Assembly (NCBI GenBank): GCA_021234155.1
Contig: JAJEKV010000002.1
Location: forward strand, 36,185,107 to 36,249,106
Direction of reading: 5' to 3'
Source of the DNA: Isoetes taiwanensis
Lineage: Eukaryota > Streptophyta > Lycopodiopsida > Isoetales > Isoetaceae
DNA length: 64,000 bases
In this document: in pieces, positions 1 through 9,399 of the stretch
Numbering within the stretch: position 1 is the stretch's first letter
Layout of the letters: each line of letters starts with the position of its first letter
Position numbers and translations under genes: made by a program
Notes under the pieces: generated by a model
Seen by the model: the letters and a program-made list of their open reading frames with translations, nothing else
The model's database searches: none
Told to the model about the DNA's origin: nothing

Positions 1-159
1 TGGTGCAGAAGTTGATGTAACTAGTGCTCTCTTGAAAGCTATAAAATAAATAATCAAGTTAGACATTGCTGAAGTATTTCTGTGTCAAGTAAGCAACTTG
101 ACCAACATCTCGCGCGTGGCATGACAAGTCTATAAATTCTGAGAGCAATTTTTTAGGAT

Positions 160-174
160 TCGCGCGTAACGCGA
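160..174. repeat. GC mini-hairpin
   Basis: TCGCG and CGCGA arms surround the 5-nt loop CGTAA. This is one of several mini-hairpins built on a TCTCGCGC/GCGCGAGA theme found between about 100 and 3360. Confidence 0.5.
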
Positions 175-187
175 GTCGAAGGATCCA

Positions 188-260
188 GGACGGTAAGATA
201 GATGGAATGTGACTTCTCACGTGTAGCGCAAGAATTCACATTCCATCTCTCTTACCATCC
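188..260. repeat. 73-nt imperfect foldback (hairpin)
   Basis: The arms 188-217 and 231-260 are inverted complements with 27 of 30 positions matching. The loop is 13 nt (218-230). The arm sequence begins GGACGGTAAGATAGATGG. Size and mismatch density are compatible with a plant microRNA-type precursor or with a very small foldback MITE; nothing in the sequence alone decides between these. It sits among the GC-rich mini-hairpins of the first 350 bases. Confidence 0.6.
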
Positions 261-327
261 TCGCGTAGGGTTGACCTAGACTATGACCTCGACAACCCTA
301 CTCTTACGCTTACTATAGAATCCGAAC

Positions 328-348
328 TTCTCGTGCTAAGTGCGAGAA
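328..348. repeat. GC mini-hairpin
   Basis: TTCTCGTGC and GTGCGAGAA form 9-bp arms around TAA. The two central mismatches would be G-T pairs in RNA, so pairing is kept although the sequence differs from the other copies. Nine bases after the stem there is CTGG followed by T, which only weakly resembles a Helitron 3' end. Confidence 0.5.
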
Positions 349-360
349 ATCCATAGACTG

Positions 361-1389
361 GTGGCACTCCACATAAGGCTTAATCATAGAAACACATTAA
401 AGAGAGTATGCTTCATAAAAAAAGAAAATCCTACCCGCTTCCCTGTCTCTGATGATTACAATTGAAGATTAAGATACTAGAAATTATAATCACAGAGCAT
501 TGCAGATTCACTTAAGACTAAGCAGAAAACCCTAAACACATAATCAAACAAAGACTAAGCTGCAAACAAAGACAAGCTAAGAAGCAGAGATGCAGGGTAA
601 CAATAATCTAATCAAATCTAGGTTGCAGAGTGACAGAGTTAATCAAAGAGTCTCAGAGTTTCTAAATCTATTAATAAAGTTAAGCACACAAGCAGAAAGT
701 TTCTAAAACCTAATAAAAATAGAGCCACAGAGTTCCTCATCTATTAAGAACTCGAACATACTAACCTTTAGTTGCCATATCGAAGTGCTTGAAGCTCTAG
801 AAACTAGAATTGTACTCTGTTGCAGCTCGAGAAGCTCGGGTGAATCTCGAGAAGCTCGAGAAGCTCAAATCGAGTCGGAATTGTTGTAAAAGCAGGCCGA
901 AAATGAAGTAGAATAGCTCAGAATGCAGGTAGCGCTAAAGAAATTTGGATCGCTTGAGATTTCGCTCAAGAAGAGTGCGTCTGTTTCGGAAGGCAGTCGA
1001 AGCAAAACTTCTGGAAGAAATTAGGAATGAAAAATGAGATTCAAATTAGATTGAAATTAGAAAATGTGATTATTACACGGGTCATAGAAACAATTAATGA
1101 ATAGACGCCCGCCATTGAAACCCTGTACTACCCTTATCATTGTTTAGAAAAACAAGAAAATTAATTCCGACCGCAATTTAAAATTAAAATCTTTTAGCCC
1201 GCCCGCGAATATCCCTTTCCCCAACTACTTTTCAATCATTGGCCTGTACTAATGGTCTATTTTAAAAATGCCCGCCACTTAATTTGTGTTCTTGGCCTCG
1301 CATTGGATCATAGAATTTGTGTTTCTCTAATGCGCCTAGAGAGACACAAGAACTGTGTTTTCATTATAGTGTTTTAATTCGAATTTGGG
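361..1389. other. anonymous AT-rich DNA
   Basis: No coding region, RNA gene or transposon end could be supported here. A short CTCGAGAAG-type repeat lies at about 826-870, with three or four imperfect copies. The stretch ends at the first exon of the DUF8039-like gene. Confidence 0.4.
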
Positions 1390-1798
1390 ATGTTGCCAAG
1401 AAGGAAGCTTGCTGAAGCGCTGGATCAGGCTGCCGAATCTCAGGTAGTTCTTCTATCAAGTGAGTGGATTGAGGCGCCATGACTTGTGAAACTTAATTAA
1501 CAAAGCTTTGCAGGTCGAGGAAATGAGCAATCAAGCAGAAGAAATGAAATTTTCCATTGGAGAAGCATGCTTCTTGTTAGCAGAAAACAGGAAAGATGTC
1601 ATTGGCAAGGGCATTGTTGATAACATGGCACCAACTACAGCATGCCATGGAGTGCCCTTGGGACCTGATTATATTAGAATTAGATTGACAGACTGCTTTG
1701 CTGCCACTCATCCATTACAAAGATCACATGCAGGAGCAGAAACACTTGGAGAATCAGTAGGGAGTTTCTTGGCTTGGCCAACAACACTACTCAGAGAG
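1390..1798 (+). pseudogene. DUF8039-like transposon gene, two exons
   Basis: Exon 1 (1390-1443) opens with ATG and ends CAG/GT. Exon 2 (1514-1798) follows a TTGCAG acceptor, keeps the frame and ends GAG/GTATGT. The protein has a charged, glutamine-rich start, then a segment with TTACHGVPLG and, near its end, GSFLAWPTTLL. The latter resembles the closing motif of the DUF8039 domain of plant transposon proteins, in which a G-x-x-x-WP signature follows a hydrophobic strand. No convincing continuation was found; 2050-2270 holds short open frames that might be a later exon. It could be the 5' part of the same element as the DUF7869 and Ulp1 genes downstream. The role in transposition is unknown and the domain call is tentative. 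Confidence 0.45.
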
Positions 1799-2447
1799 GT
1801 ATGTACTGAAAATTTTACTGTAGCACTGTTGCTCTTTACTGTAGCTATTGTAGCATATTTCACGTGTCACCTTTTCATGTGCTACTCACATGCATACTCG
1901 TATGTCTACACAATAATGTTGCTACTGTATTGCTCATGCTATAAATATGAATTCCTCTCAGTGGCAGCGCATTAGTCATGCCCCGCAATCCGATCACATC
2001 CTGTTCTAATTGCAATTGTCGATCTACCTTGCCACCGGTTCCATAATATGTGGATTCCATCATTCGCTCCACGAACTATTTTGAAATTTATAGACGCCAG
2101 CAGAGGGGCTTGGAACTCGATCCTTGGTTGCAGGGAGTTGCAATGGCCTCTGCTAAAAGTTATCCTGCATATAAGGTTGTCATCCACCTTGTATGGGTTC
2201 CAGAGCATGGTGTTTATGAAGTTAAGAGAGTGACCGTGCCACCTGCTCATGATGAGCCTGGTTGGTGAAAGAATTGTCCTCTTCTTTTGTAACTGCCATG
2301 GTTTTTTCTTGTTGAATAAAAAGTCGCTTACATCCAGGCAAGAACTTGATTTGAAGTGACTCTGTAGTAGTTTTTGGGGTTAATTAACTAAATGTAATAT
2401 GTACAGTAAATCTAACTATGAAATGAATTTTATACAATATATTAATC

Positions 2448-2491
2448 TCTCGCACTGAGCGCGAGAAGAAAAGACTCGCACCCAATGCGAG
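2448..2491. repeat. two adjacent GC mini-hairpins
   Basis: The first has arms TCTCGC (2448-2453) and GCGAGA (2461-2466). The second has arms CTCGCA (2475-2480) and TGCGAG (2486-2491). Twelve bases after the second comes CTAG, an arrangement like a Helitron 3' end, but the next base is A and not the usual T. Confidence 0.5.
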
Positions 2492-2712
2492 AAGAACAAA
2501 AAACTAGAAATAACCTAACCATGTTGACATTCGTCCTTCACAAAAAAACAATTGTGAAAGTAAAAATGTTTTTTATTCCAAAAAATATATACAACGGACC
2601 TTTATAAAAGCTATTCTGGTAAGACTGGTAGCAGTGGTGCAGGATCAATAATTATTGTCTTCTGTACAATATAATCTAGTCTATCTGGATCCAGATTTGT
2701 GATCATCAGCAG

Positions 2713-3113
2713 TCAGTTTATTTTGGCCTCCAGCATTCCTAAATGGTGGGTCCTTAGACTCTCTAACAAGTCTTTTTGTCTAGGTTTCAGGATTAAGAAA
2801 TGGCTCAAAACAAATTTAATGCTAATAGATGCAACTGAATGGAGGTCTACATCTGCAATCTGTGCATTAAACTCGGCTTCTGTTAAGCCTGCCACTTGTT
2901 GCACCGTACTTCCACATCCATCTCTCTCCTCAGAGACATGGAGGAGATGGTCGAACTTCTTCACCAACCTGTTGAAATCCCGGAACAATGTTGCTTCCGG
3001 GATATCTCTATAGAGTGCCCCGTCCTGGGCTTTGGTGAGGCTCAAGGCCAAGTCTCGCTCGTGCAGATGACCACGGTTGGTAGCATCGACATGCACCAAA
3101 CCGGTTTCATAAC
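2713..3113 (-). CDS. unassigned exon, about 133 codons
   Basis: An open frame runs on the minus strand from a good acceptor (CCTCAATAG, exon starting at 3113) to a stop at 2713. The product is mixed-charge and soluble-looking, with DATNRGHLHERDLALSLTK near the start and no obvious membrane segment. Length, codon use and the splice site suggest real coding origin. I do not recognise a family. The mirror plus-strand frames over the same bases are judged to be shadows. It sits between the two groups of mini-hairpins and next to transposon genes, so a transposon origin is likely. Confidence 0.35.
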
Positions 3114-3248
3114 CTATTGAGGAAAAAAATTGCAGAGATTGGAATGGCGAAATGATATTCGTGCTGATTCAACAAATACGAAATTGAAAATAATGTGCTA
3201 CGAAATGGGATATCTGGTGACGTGTCCAAATGTGATACTTTTGTATGA

Positions 3249-3265
3249 GTCGCGCCCAGCGCGAC
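3249..3265. repeat. GC mini-hairpin, perfect 7-bp stem
   Basis: GTCGCGC and GCGCGAC pair perfectly around CCA, in strongly AT-rich surroundings. It belongs to the mini-hairpin cluster of this end of the window. Confidence 0.55.
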
Positions 3266-3337
3266 ATATCTGTATTTGGTAAACTAATATAACTTTCTTA
3301 TGTATTTTACAAAATTATGGTCCATACGTGTCGCACG

Positions 3338-3359
3338 CACTGTCGCGCGTAGCGCAGTG
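3338..3359. repeat. GC mini-hairpin
   Basis: CACTG (3338-3342) pairs with CAGTG (3355-3359), and inside it GCGC/GTA/GCGC pairs again with a one-base bulge. It is the last member of the cluster, about 80 bases before the exon of the DUF7869-like gene. Confidence 0.45.
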
Positions 3360-3437
3360 TAGGCATTGTATAAATATTTCATTTATTGTTATTGCATATA
3401 ATACTATGTTTTCCTCAACCTTTCTTCTAATTTTTAG

Positions 3438-5529
3438 ATTTCTATTGAAGCTACTGCTGGGGAATCCTGTGACCAAGAACCTCGAGCAGAGAATAATGAT
3501 GCTGATTACATGGATGTGGAAAAGATTAATACAAATAAGAATGAACAACCACCTGAAGCAAATGCAGAAAATATTAAAAACCCAGTTGGAGCTAATGAGG
3601 AAAGAAGAATCGTAGTTTTCAGATTAACATGGAAGGATGAGAAAGTGATTTTGCATCATCAGTGCAATAGAGGAATTGTTGGTGAAGGTGTGCTTATACT
3701 ATGGGATTCTATGCACTGCTATAATGGAAAGGCTATTGGTGATGACTTCGTGGAAGTCTCCATTTCTTCAATACAGCTTCATAACTTCAGTGTTGAGCTG
3801 AAGGACAAACACTGCTATGCTTGCAATAATATCAACAGTGGTTTAGACTTGCCAGCCTTGTTGCTCTGGCCAGTGGACTCCATTGAAATAATAGAAAAAG
3901 GGATGCTTCAAAGAATTGAGTATGTTGGAGAAAATAATGTGGTGGTGGATGAAAATGGCATTCCTTCCATACCTCTTTTGGATGTATCCATACCAGAAAG
4001 AAGGGCCTACAACTTCTTGAAGAGGAAGAAGAGGAAGGAAAAGGTGCGGACTGTGAAAGATATTAACAACTGTAGTGAAGAGACCATGCAAGCCATTAGA
4101 GGGGGGGATTGTGGCTGCCCCAACAACTGCTTTGGTAGATTCACAGTGAAAGAACTTGTGGAAGCCCGATCAATCTACAAGGAGAAAACTCAGGACGCTA
4201 GAAAAACTTATATTTACAATATTATAGAACATGTATTTGGGCCATCACCTGATATCAGGAACAGGGGATTTCCTATTGGTGAGAAATGGATATGCCGCAG
4301 TGCAGTGACAACTATACTAGGTATTCCAGTCTCTACATGGTGGCGATTAAGGCGGAACCAAAAGAGGGGGGCTCAAATAGGTTGGCATGGTAATCGGGGA
4401 AAGGCGAGGACAACCCCCAGGGTGCTTGCAGCCCAAAGTTTATTCGAGAAGTTTGTTAACTATCATGCTGAGAGTATGCCTCACAAAAGTGCGGTTGATG
4501 AAGAGGGATGCAGGAAAGTAGTTCGAATGTTGCCTGCATATTTCACACAAAAAGTGATTTTACAAATGATCAACAATCTTCTAGAGGAAATGGGTGTGGA
4601 CAAGATTTCACAATCAGCCTTCAGCAAGCTCTGGAGTAAGCATTTTTCAGATGTCAAAAGAATGCAATATAACAACTTCTCAAAATGCAATATATGCAGT
4701 GGATTTGTTAGATAAGTTCGAGAAGTCAAAGCTTGAGGTGGAAAGCAGTGGTTCGGAAGGAAATGAGAATACACACGATGGAGCAAATGTCATGTCGATC
4801 AATATACTGGATATGGAGATGCTTGTCTACAATGGAACCAGAGAATTTTCTATACGTCATTCATGACAAGATAGATCAGCAAAAAACCTGTTTGCTCCAG
4901 TTTAGGGCTATACCAAAGTCTGTTGCAAGGTCTTTCCCATTGCAAATATCACTAGCTGGATTTATAACTCATGGCCAGGGAGCAGTGCATCACGGTCATT
5001 TTACATTAGAATTATGGGGTGATGGTCCAAACTTCCATGTTGATAGCATTGCAAAATCATTGCACGATTTGGAACATGGTTTTAATGGAGATGTTCATTC
5101 TTATAATTTATTGCAACATCTCTTCAAGACATTGCATGACATTGGTCCCATGAAACTAGAGGATTTGACCATAGGAAGGATGAATGGGCCAGCACCTTCA
5201 ATTCATGTGAACCCAATACCGGGGCGCCGACTACCCAATAAGCTACTCTTGCAACTTGACAATTGTGCTGTGCAGAATAAAAATAGATACTTGTTTGCAT
5301 ACTTGTCGTATCTTACATGCTCTATGTTGAATACTTGATGCTGGCAACATTCACGAAGACATTGATGCAATGTTTGGGCATTATAGGATCAAATTGCAGA
5401 AAAGTGACGCCACCACCTATCCTTTGTCTTACACTACCTATTCGAGCACTTCATATGTACTTGCTGGTCTTGAAGCTCAATATGTTTTCCATTTGCTGCC
5501 CGAAAAAAATGGCAGCAGACTTGCTTAGC
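3438..5529 (+). pseudogene. DUF7869-type transposase-like gene, frameshifted
   Basis: The reading frame opens after an acceptor (TTTTTAG, exon from 3438) and runs to 4715 (in-frame Met at 3510). It contains a Cys cluster GDCGCPNNCFGRFTVKEL and a basic region. The frame shifts near 4695, where an expected second Cys motif breaks. It resumes in another frame to about 5330 with LLLQLDNCAVQNKNRYLFA, the hallmark of the plant DUF7869 domain. It then shifts once more to give NIHEDIDAMFGHYRIK, matching the GHTHEDID signature. These three blocks are in the order and spacing known for the family, whose members are transposon proteins with a probable RNase H-like core (inference). At least two frameshifts make the copy non-functional. 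A Ulp1-type protease gene follows directly. Confidence 0.7.
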
Positions 5530-5597
5530 TAGTTTTGGTTTTTAAAGCTCATCAAACAGTAACATTTGTTCATGAGGTGCATATTCTCTAACTGGTT

Positions 5598-6995
5598 ATG
5601 GCAGATGAAGATAAGAAAGCACCAGCAGCTATAGAAACGATTATCGTGAAGGAGGAGGATGCTCCCCCAAATAACAAGCGGAAAACTCGAGCCAGAAAGG
5701 ATGCACCAGCTAAGAGTGCAGCTAAGAAAAGGTATGCACTTCATCTTAACTCACACCATTTCTTCAACTCACACCATTTCTTGTAGGCAAAAATCTGTTG
5801 AAGACACAACATCTCTTGAAGATTCTAAATCCGGTGAAGAATCTGATGCTGATGCAAGGTAATATTATGAAACATTTGTTTTTATGCACCTGCATGATAC
5901 TTGACACTTCAATTTGATTCTTGTAGGAGCATGCGTGAGAAACTGTGTTCTTACACGCCTTTCGTGCCTTTCAAGGATAGCCCCCCTGATCCTCCCATGA
6001 AGGTGGTCGATATTGACCTTGAAGAACTCTCAGGCACCCGATCAAGAATGACAAGCCGCCTTTATTGAACTAGATGGCGGTGTATGCACAAGGTTTTGTA
6101 GATGTAATTCTGATTTCATCTCCTATTCTTTGTGTATTTATAATGAAGTATAATTATGACCTTATCTTCTTGTAGGTACCTGCATCATAATTTGCCATCG
6201 GAGTGGAAGAACAAGATTTTCTTTTATCCATCTTTTAACTTTCACTTGTTCAAGGAAGCTACAACAAGTAAGAAAAAAACCGAGGCCTCAAGAAACATTG
6301 TAGATATCGTGAAACAGGGAATGAAAGGGCTGGTTATGTCAAAATGCCAGTATGTTCTTCTATCCGTGCTTGAGAATGAGCACTTTGTGTTGGCTATATT
6401 TGCCTTTGCAGAAGGGAATCCTGCAGTTCTTCGTGCACCATCGATTCATATATTGAATAGTCCGGAAAGCTTTTATGCGACAAATGAGAAGGCAATTAGA
6501 GGGTATGCATTTCTATCTACTTTCTCCCATTCCTGTCTACTTAAATATTTACATTTCTACTTTTAAATGTGCATGTGCAGGCTTCATACGCAGATATTGA
6601 CTCAATCAATGAGTCAAACCTCAAGCGGTGTTGATTTTATTCGCAAAATAATGTGAAGGGGCTTGAACATCTTGAAGTACCTCAAAGAGCCCGACCGGTC
6701 GAATTAAAACGGCTTGTATGTGATGGCCTGCATGCACAAATTTGTGAACGCAGTTGTCGGAAATAAGGAGTTGAAGGTAAGTGTCCAATTCTCTTGCAAG
6801 CTTTTAGTTTACACCATTTTTACATTTCTGTTTGCTTTAATGCACTATGCACAGGTTACAGCAGGCTGGTTTTCACACGATTATGCGCTAGGTCGGCGAG
6901 CATGTCTGCAAGAAGCCCTGCTTAAACAGTGTGAAGATGGAGAAGCCATTGATGTGTCGATTGGTAGCAGTGTTGTTAAAAAACCCCGTTTTTAA
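5598..6995 (+). pseudogene. Ulp1-type (C48) protease gene of a transposon, inactive
   Basis: Six exons can be proposed from GT-AG sites: 5598-5731, 5787-5858, 5927 to about 6068, 6176-6502, 6581-6776 and 6855-6995. The first encodes a lysine-rich tail. Exon 4 carries the Ulp1/SENP fold: a strand with the catalytic His in ENEHFVLAIFAF, then ILNSPESFY where the usual Asp is Asn. In exon 5 the Cys-containing DCG motif should precede GLYVMACMHKFVNA; here the frame reads Asn-stop-Asn-Gly (6702-6713), so the nucleophile is gone. Exon 6 gives AGWFSHDYALGRRACLQ. Ulp1 domains are common passengers of plant DNA transposons and would cut SUMO-like modifiers. It probably belonged to the same element as the DUF7869 gene upstream. 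Confidence 0.65.
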
Positions 6996-8013
6996 CCATA
7001 GAGTACTTCTTAAAAAACTCCTACGTTTTCTAAACGTTTGCAACCATCGGGGGTTATCAAAAAATGTAAAAAAAAAAAACCATTACTAATGCCTCGAATG
7101 ACTTTCATTTAGATTTTCTAGTCTAGCAAACAAGATTTTGGAACTATGAGCGGCCGCATGCATGTAGAAACATGCGGAATGCATGTAGAACCAGGGTTTT
7201 GGTTTTTTGCTCAATGAAAGAAAGGTTTTATCGCACCATGCAAACCAGAAACAGTTCTTGCGCCAATCCAAAACCAAATAACCAAGGTAACTTTTCCATT
7301 CTTCTTCTTTTACAACTAATTTTATTTCGATTCTTTTTTTTCTATATTGCTTCTGAAGATCTTACTACCATAAGTGATAAATAGAAGCAGGAAGTGAACC
7401 AAAACCGTTCCAAAGGTATAGCTGCTTCAAATAATTCTTTTTTACCTATATTCATTTCTCTTCTATCTACCTCTAGTATGATAATTATGTTAGTTGTTAT
7501 ATTATTAAGTTAACGTATTCTAAGATTTTAAAAACCAAAAATAAAAAACTTAAAAAAAACTTAAAAAACGTATGCTACCCGTATGGTATGCAAAGTATTT
7601 AACAACATTGATTGGTAGATGAATCTAACCATTTGTTTATGAGTTTTGTGGATGAACAGTCTGTTTTCAGATTTATCAACACTTGGTTTATGCTCTGATA
7701 TCATAAGCCTGTATAAAATTCGGATACTGGTAATACCTTCGAACTGCCTAATGGAATCACTCTGCATAAAAATCAGACTTTGTTTTGGCCTAGTTGCCTT
7801 CAAAATTTCGGATGTACTTGGCCAGAGTGCCTCAACCAATTAATTTTGAAAAAAATGACATAAGTTGTGCCATATGGCATTATTCTAAAGCATGTATCCG
7901 GTTTTACGCCAAAGTCAATTTATCCCAAGTGTTTTGTATGTCTTTCATTTCTCCTGTTCTTAAATTATCCTCATAAAAGTTCTACCACTTATTGACAACT
8001 TAAGCTCATATTA
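6996..8013. other. anonymous AT-rich DNA
   Basis: Poly-A and poly-T tracts and short out-of-frame ORFs only. Around 7155-7195 the string GCATGCATGTAGAA is repeated almost exactly. No terminal inverted repeat could be tied to the neighbouring DUF7869/Ulp1 element. Confidence 0.4.
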
Positions 8014-8149
8014 GATGAGTGCTTCAAGATGATGAATGTGAGGTCATGATCTTACATGACTTGATCATTTGAGATGGGTTGGATGAGTGCTCCAAGATGA
8101 TGAATGTGAGGTCATGATCTTACATGACTTGATCATTTGAGATGGGTTT
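8014..8149. repeat. 68-bp tandem repeat, two copies
   Basis: Copies at 8014-8081 and 8082-8149 differ at very few positions (for example GCTTC against GCTCC). Each begins GATGAGTGCT and contains GGTCATGATCTTACATGAC, itself partly palindromic. Confidence 0.85.
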
Positions 8150-9399
8150 GATGATAGTGTATGCTTGATACATCCCATTTCTTTTTTCCCACTCACTAAG
8201 TCCCCAATACTTGACTTACAAAGTGCGGTGACTTCGGACTTCGGACTATGTACCTTCACATTCTTCAAGGCAACCTCTGCTTTTCGGACTCCAACTTTTC
8301 ATGGGGTCCATGACGAGGAGGTGAATGTACAAATTGACTTGATGGATACACTTTCATCCCCTCGAAATGTTAGTGCAAGGTATTTCAGCTTTTTGATAAG
8401 TGCACACTTTTTTGCTTCCATCCCATGCTGTGACTTCATGATACTGAGCCCATGGGATTGAGATGGACAAGTGCATTGACAATTTTGTAATCTCTGACCA
8501 TGTACATGAGATATAGTTGTAAATTTTGACATGTACATGAGATACAGTTATAAATTTTGAAGTCTGACCATGTCAATATTTTGACATTGTGAACATGTAC
8601 ACTATTTTGACATTGTAACCACCCCTATCTAAATATATAAAATCTCTATCTCCTTCTTATTGTCAGACACTTCATAGAACTATCATGCCTAGCATCCAAA
8701 GCATAAATTACTCTTTTGTTGTATTGTCGAGCACAATTAGGAGGAGATGTTAATACGTTGTATAAGTGGTCAAGATGTCAAACATTGCACAAAAGTACTA
8801 GCACTTTGTGCACAAGGTGTTAACACTTTGTGCACAAGTGTTAAATAACTTGTATAAGTGGCAAGGGAAAAAAAACTCGTGTCCCCTTTTTTTATTTTTA
8901 CAAGGTCAATAATGTCTTGCCAAGGTTCAAGACCTTTGTGCAACTTGTGTCAAGATGTCAAACCTTGTACTTGTTGTCAAGATGTCAAACCTTGCACAAG
9001 TGTCCCCCATATAAGTCCCCCATTCTAAAGGATACAATATAAGTGTCCCCCATTGTTTTAAAAGAGGCATACTGAGCTATGTCAGTATAAGTTGTACTGT
9101 AAGCACACATCAAACAAGCAAATTCAAAACCACAACACTAGGCACTTCCAAAATGGCTCTTACCATATATACACTCACGAAATTTGAACCATTAACCTAA
9201 GGTAGCCATTAACCTTGAGTTTTCAAGTACAAGTACAAGTGTCTCAAGTACATGTACAAGTGTCTTGAACCTACCTGCTGCCAATGTATTCACTTTAATA
9301 TTGAAAACAAGTGATCAGAATTGTTCTGCTGGCCAAACACATGACAATAATTATGTAGCCTGATGTACAAAAAGGTAAACTTGATACAAGAACAGAAAT
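8150..9399. other. anonymous DNA with short recurring words
   Basis: No gene seen. The word GTCAAGATGTCAAAC followed by a TTG recurs three times (about 8769, 8951 and 8977). GACATGTACATGAGATA occurs twice near 8500-8545, and CAAGTACAAG words cluster at 9220-9270. These look like decayed low-order repeats. Confidence 0.4.

Noticed and set aside
2475..2507. Helitron 3' end on the plus strand
   Set aside because: Hairpin and CTAG are correctly spaced, but the following base is A instead of T and no 5' end was found, so it was kept only as a mini-hairpin.
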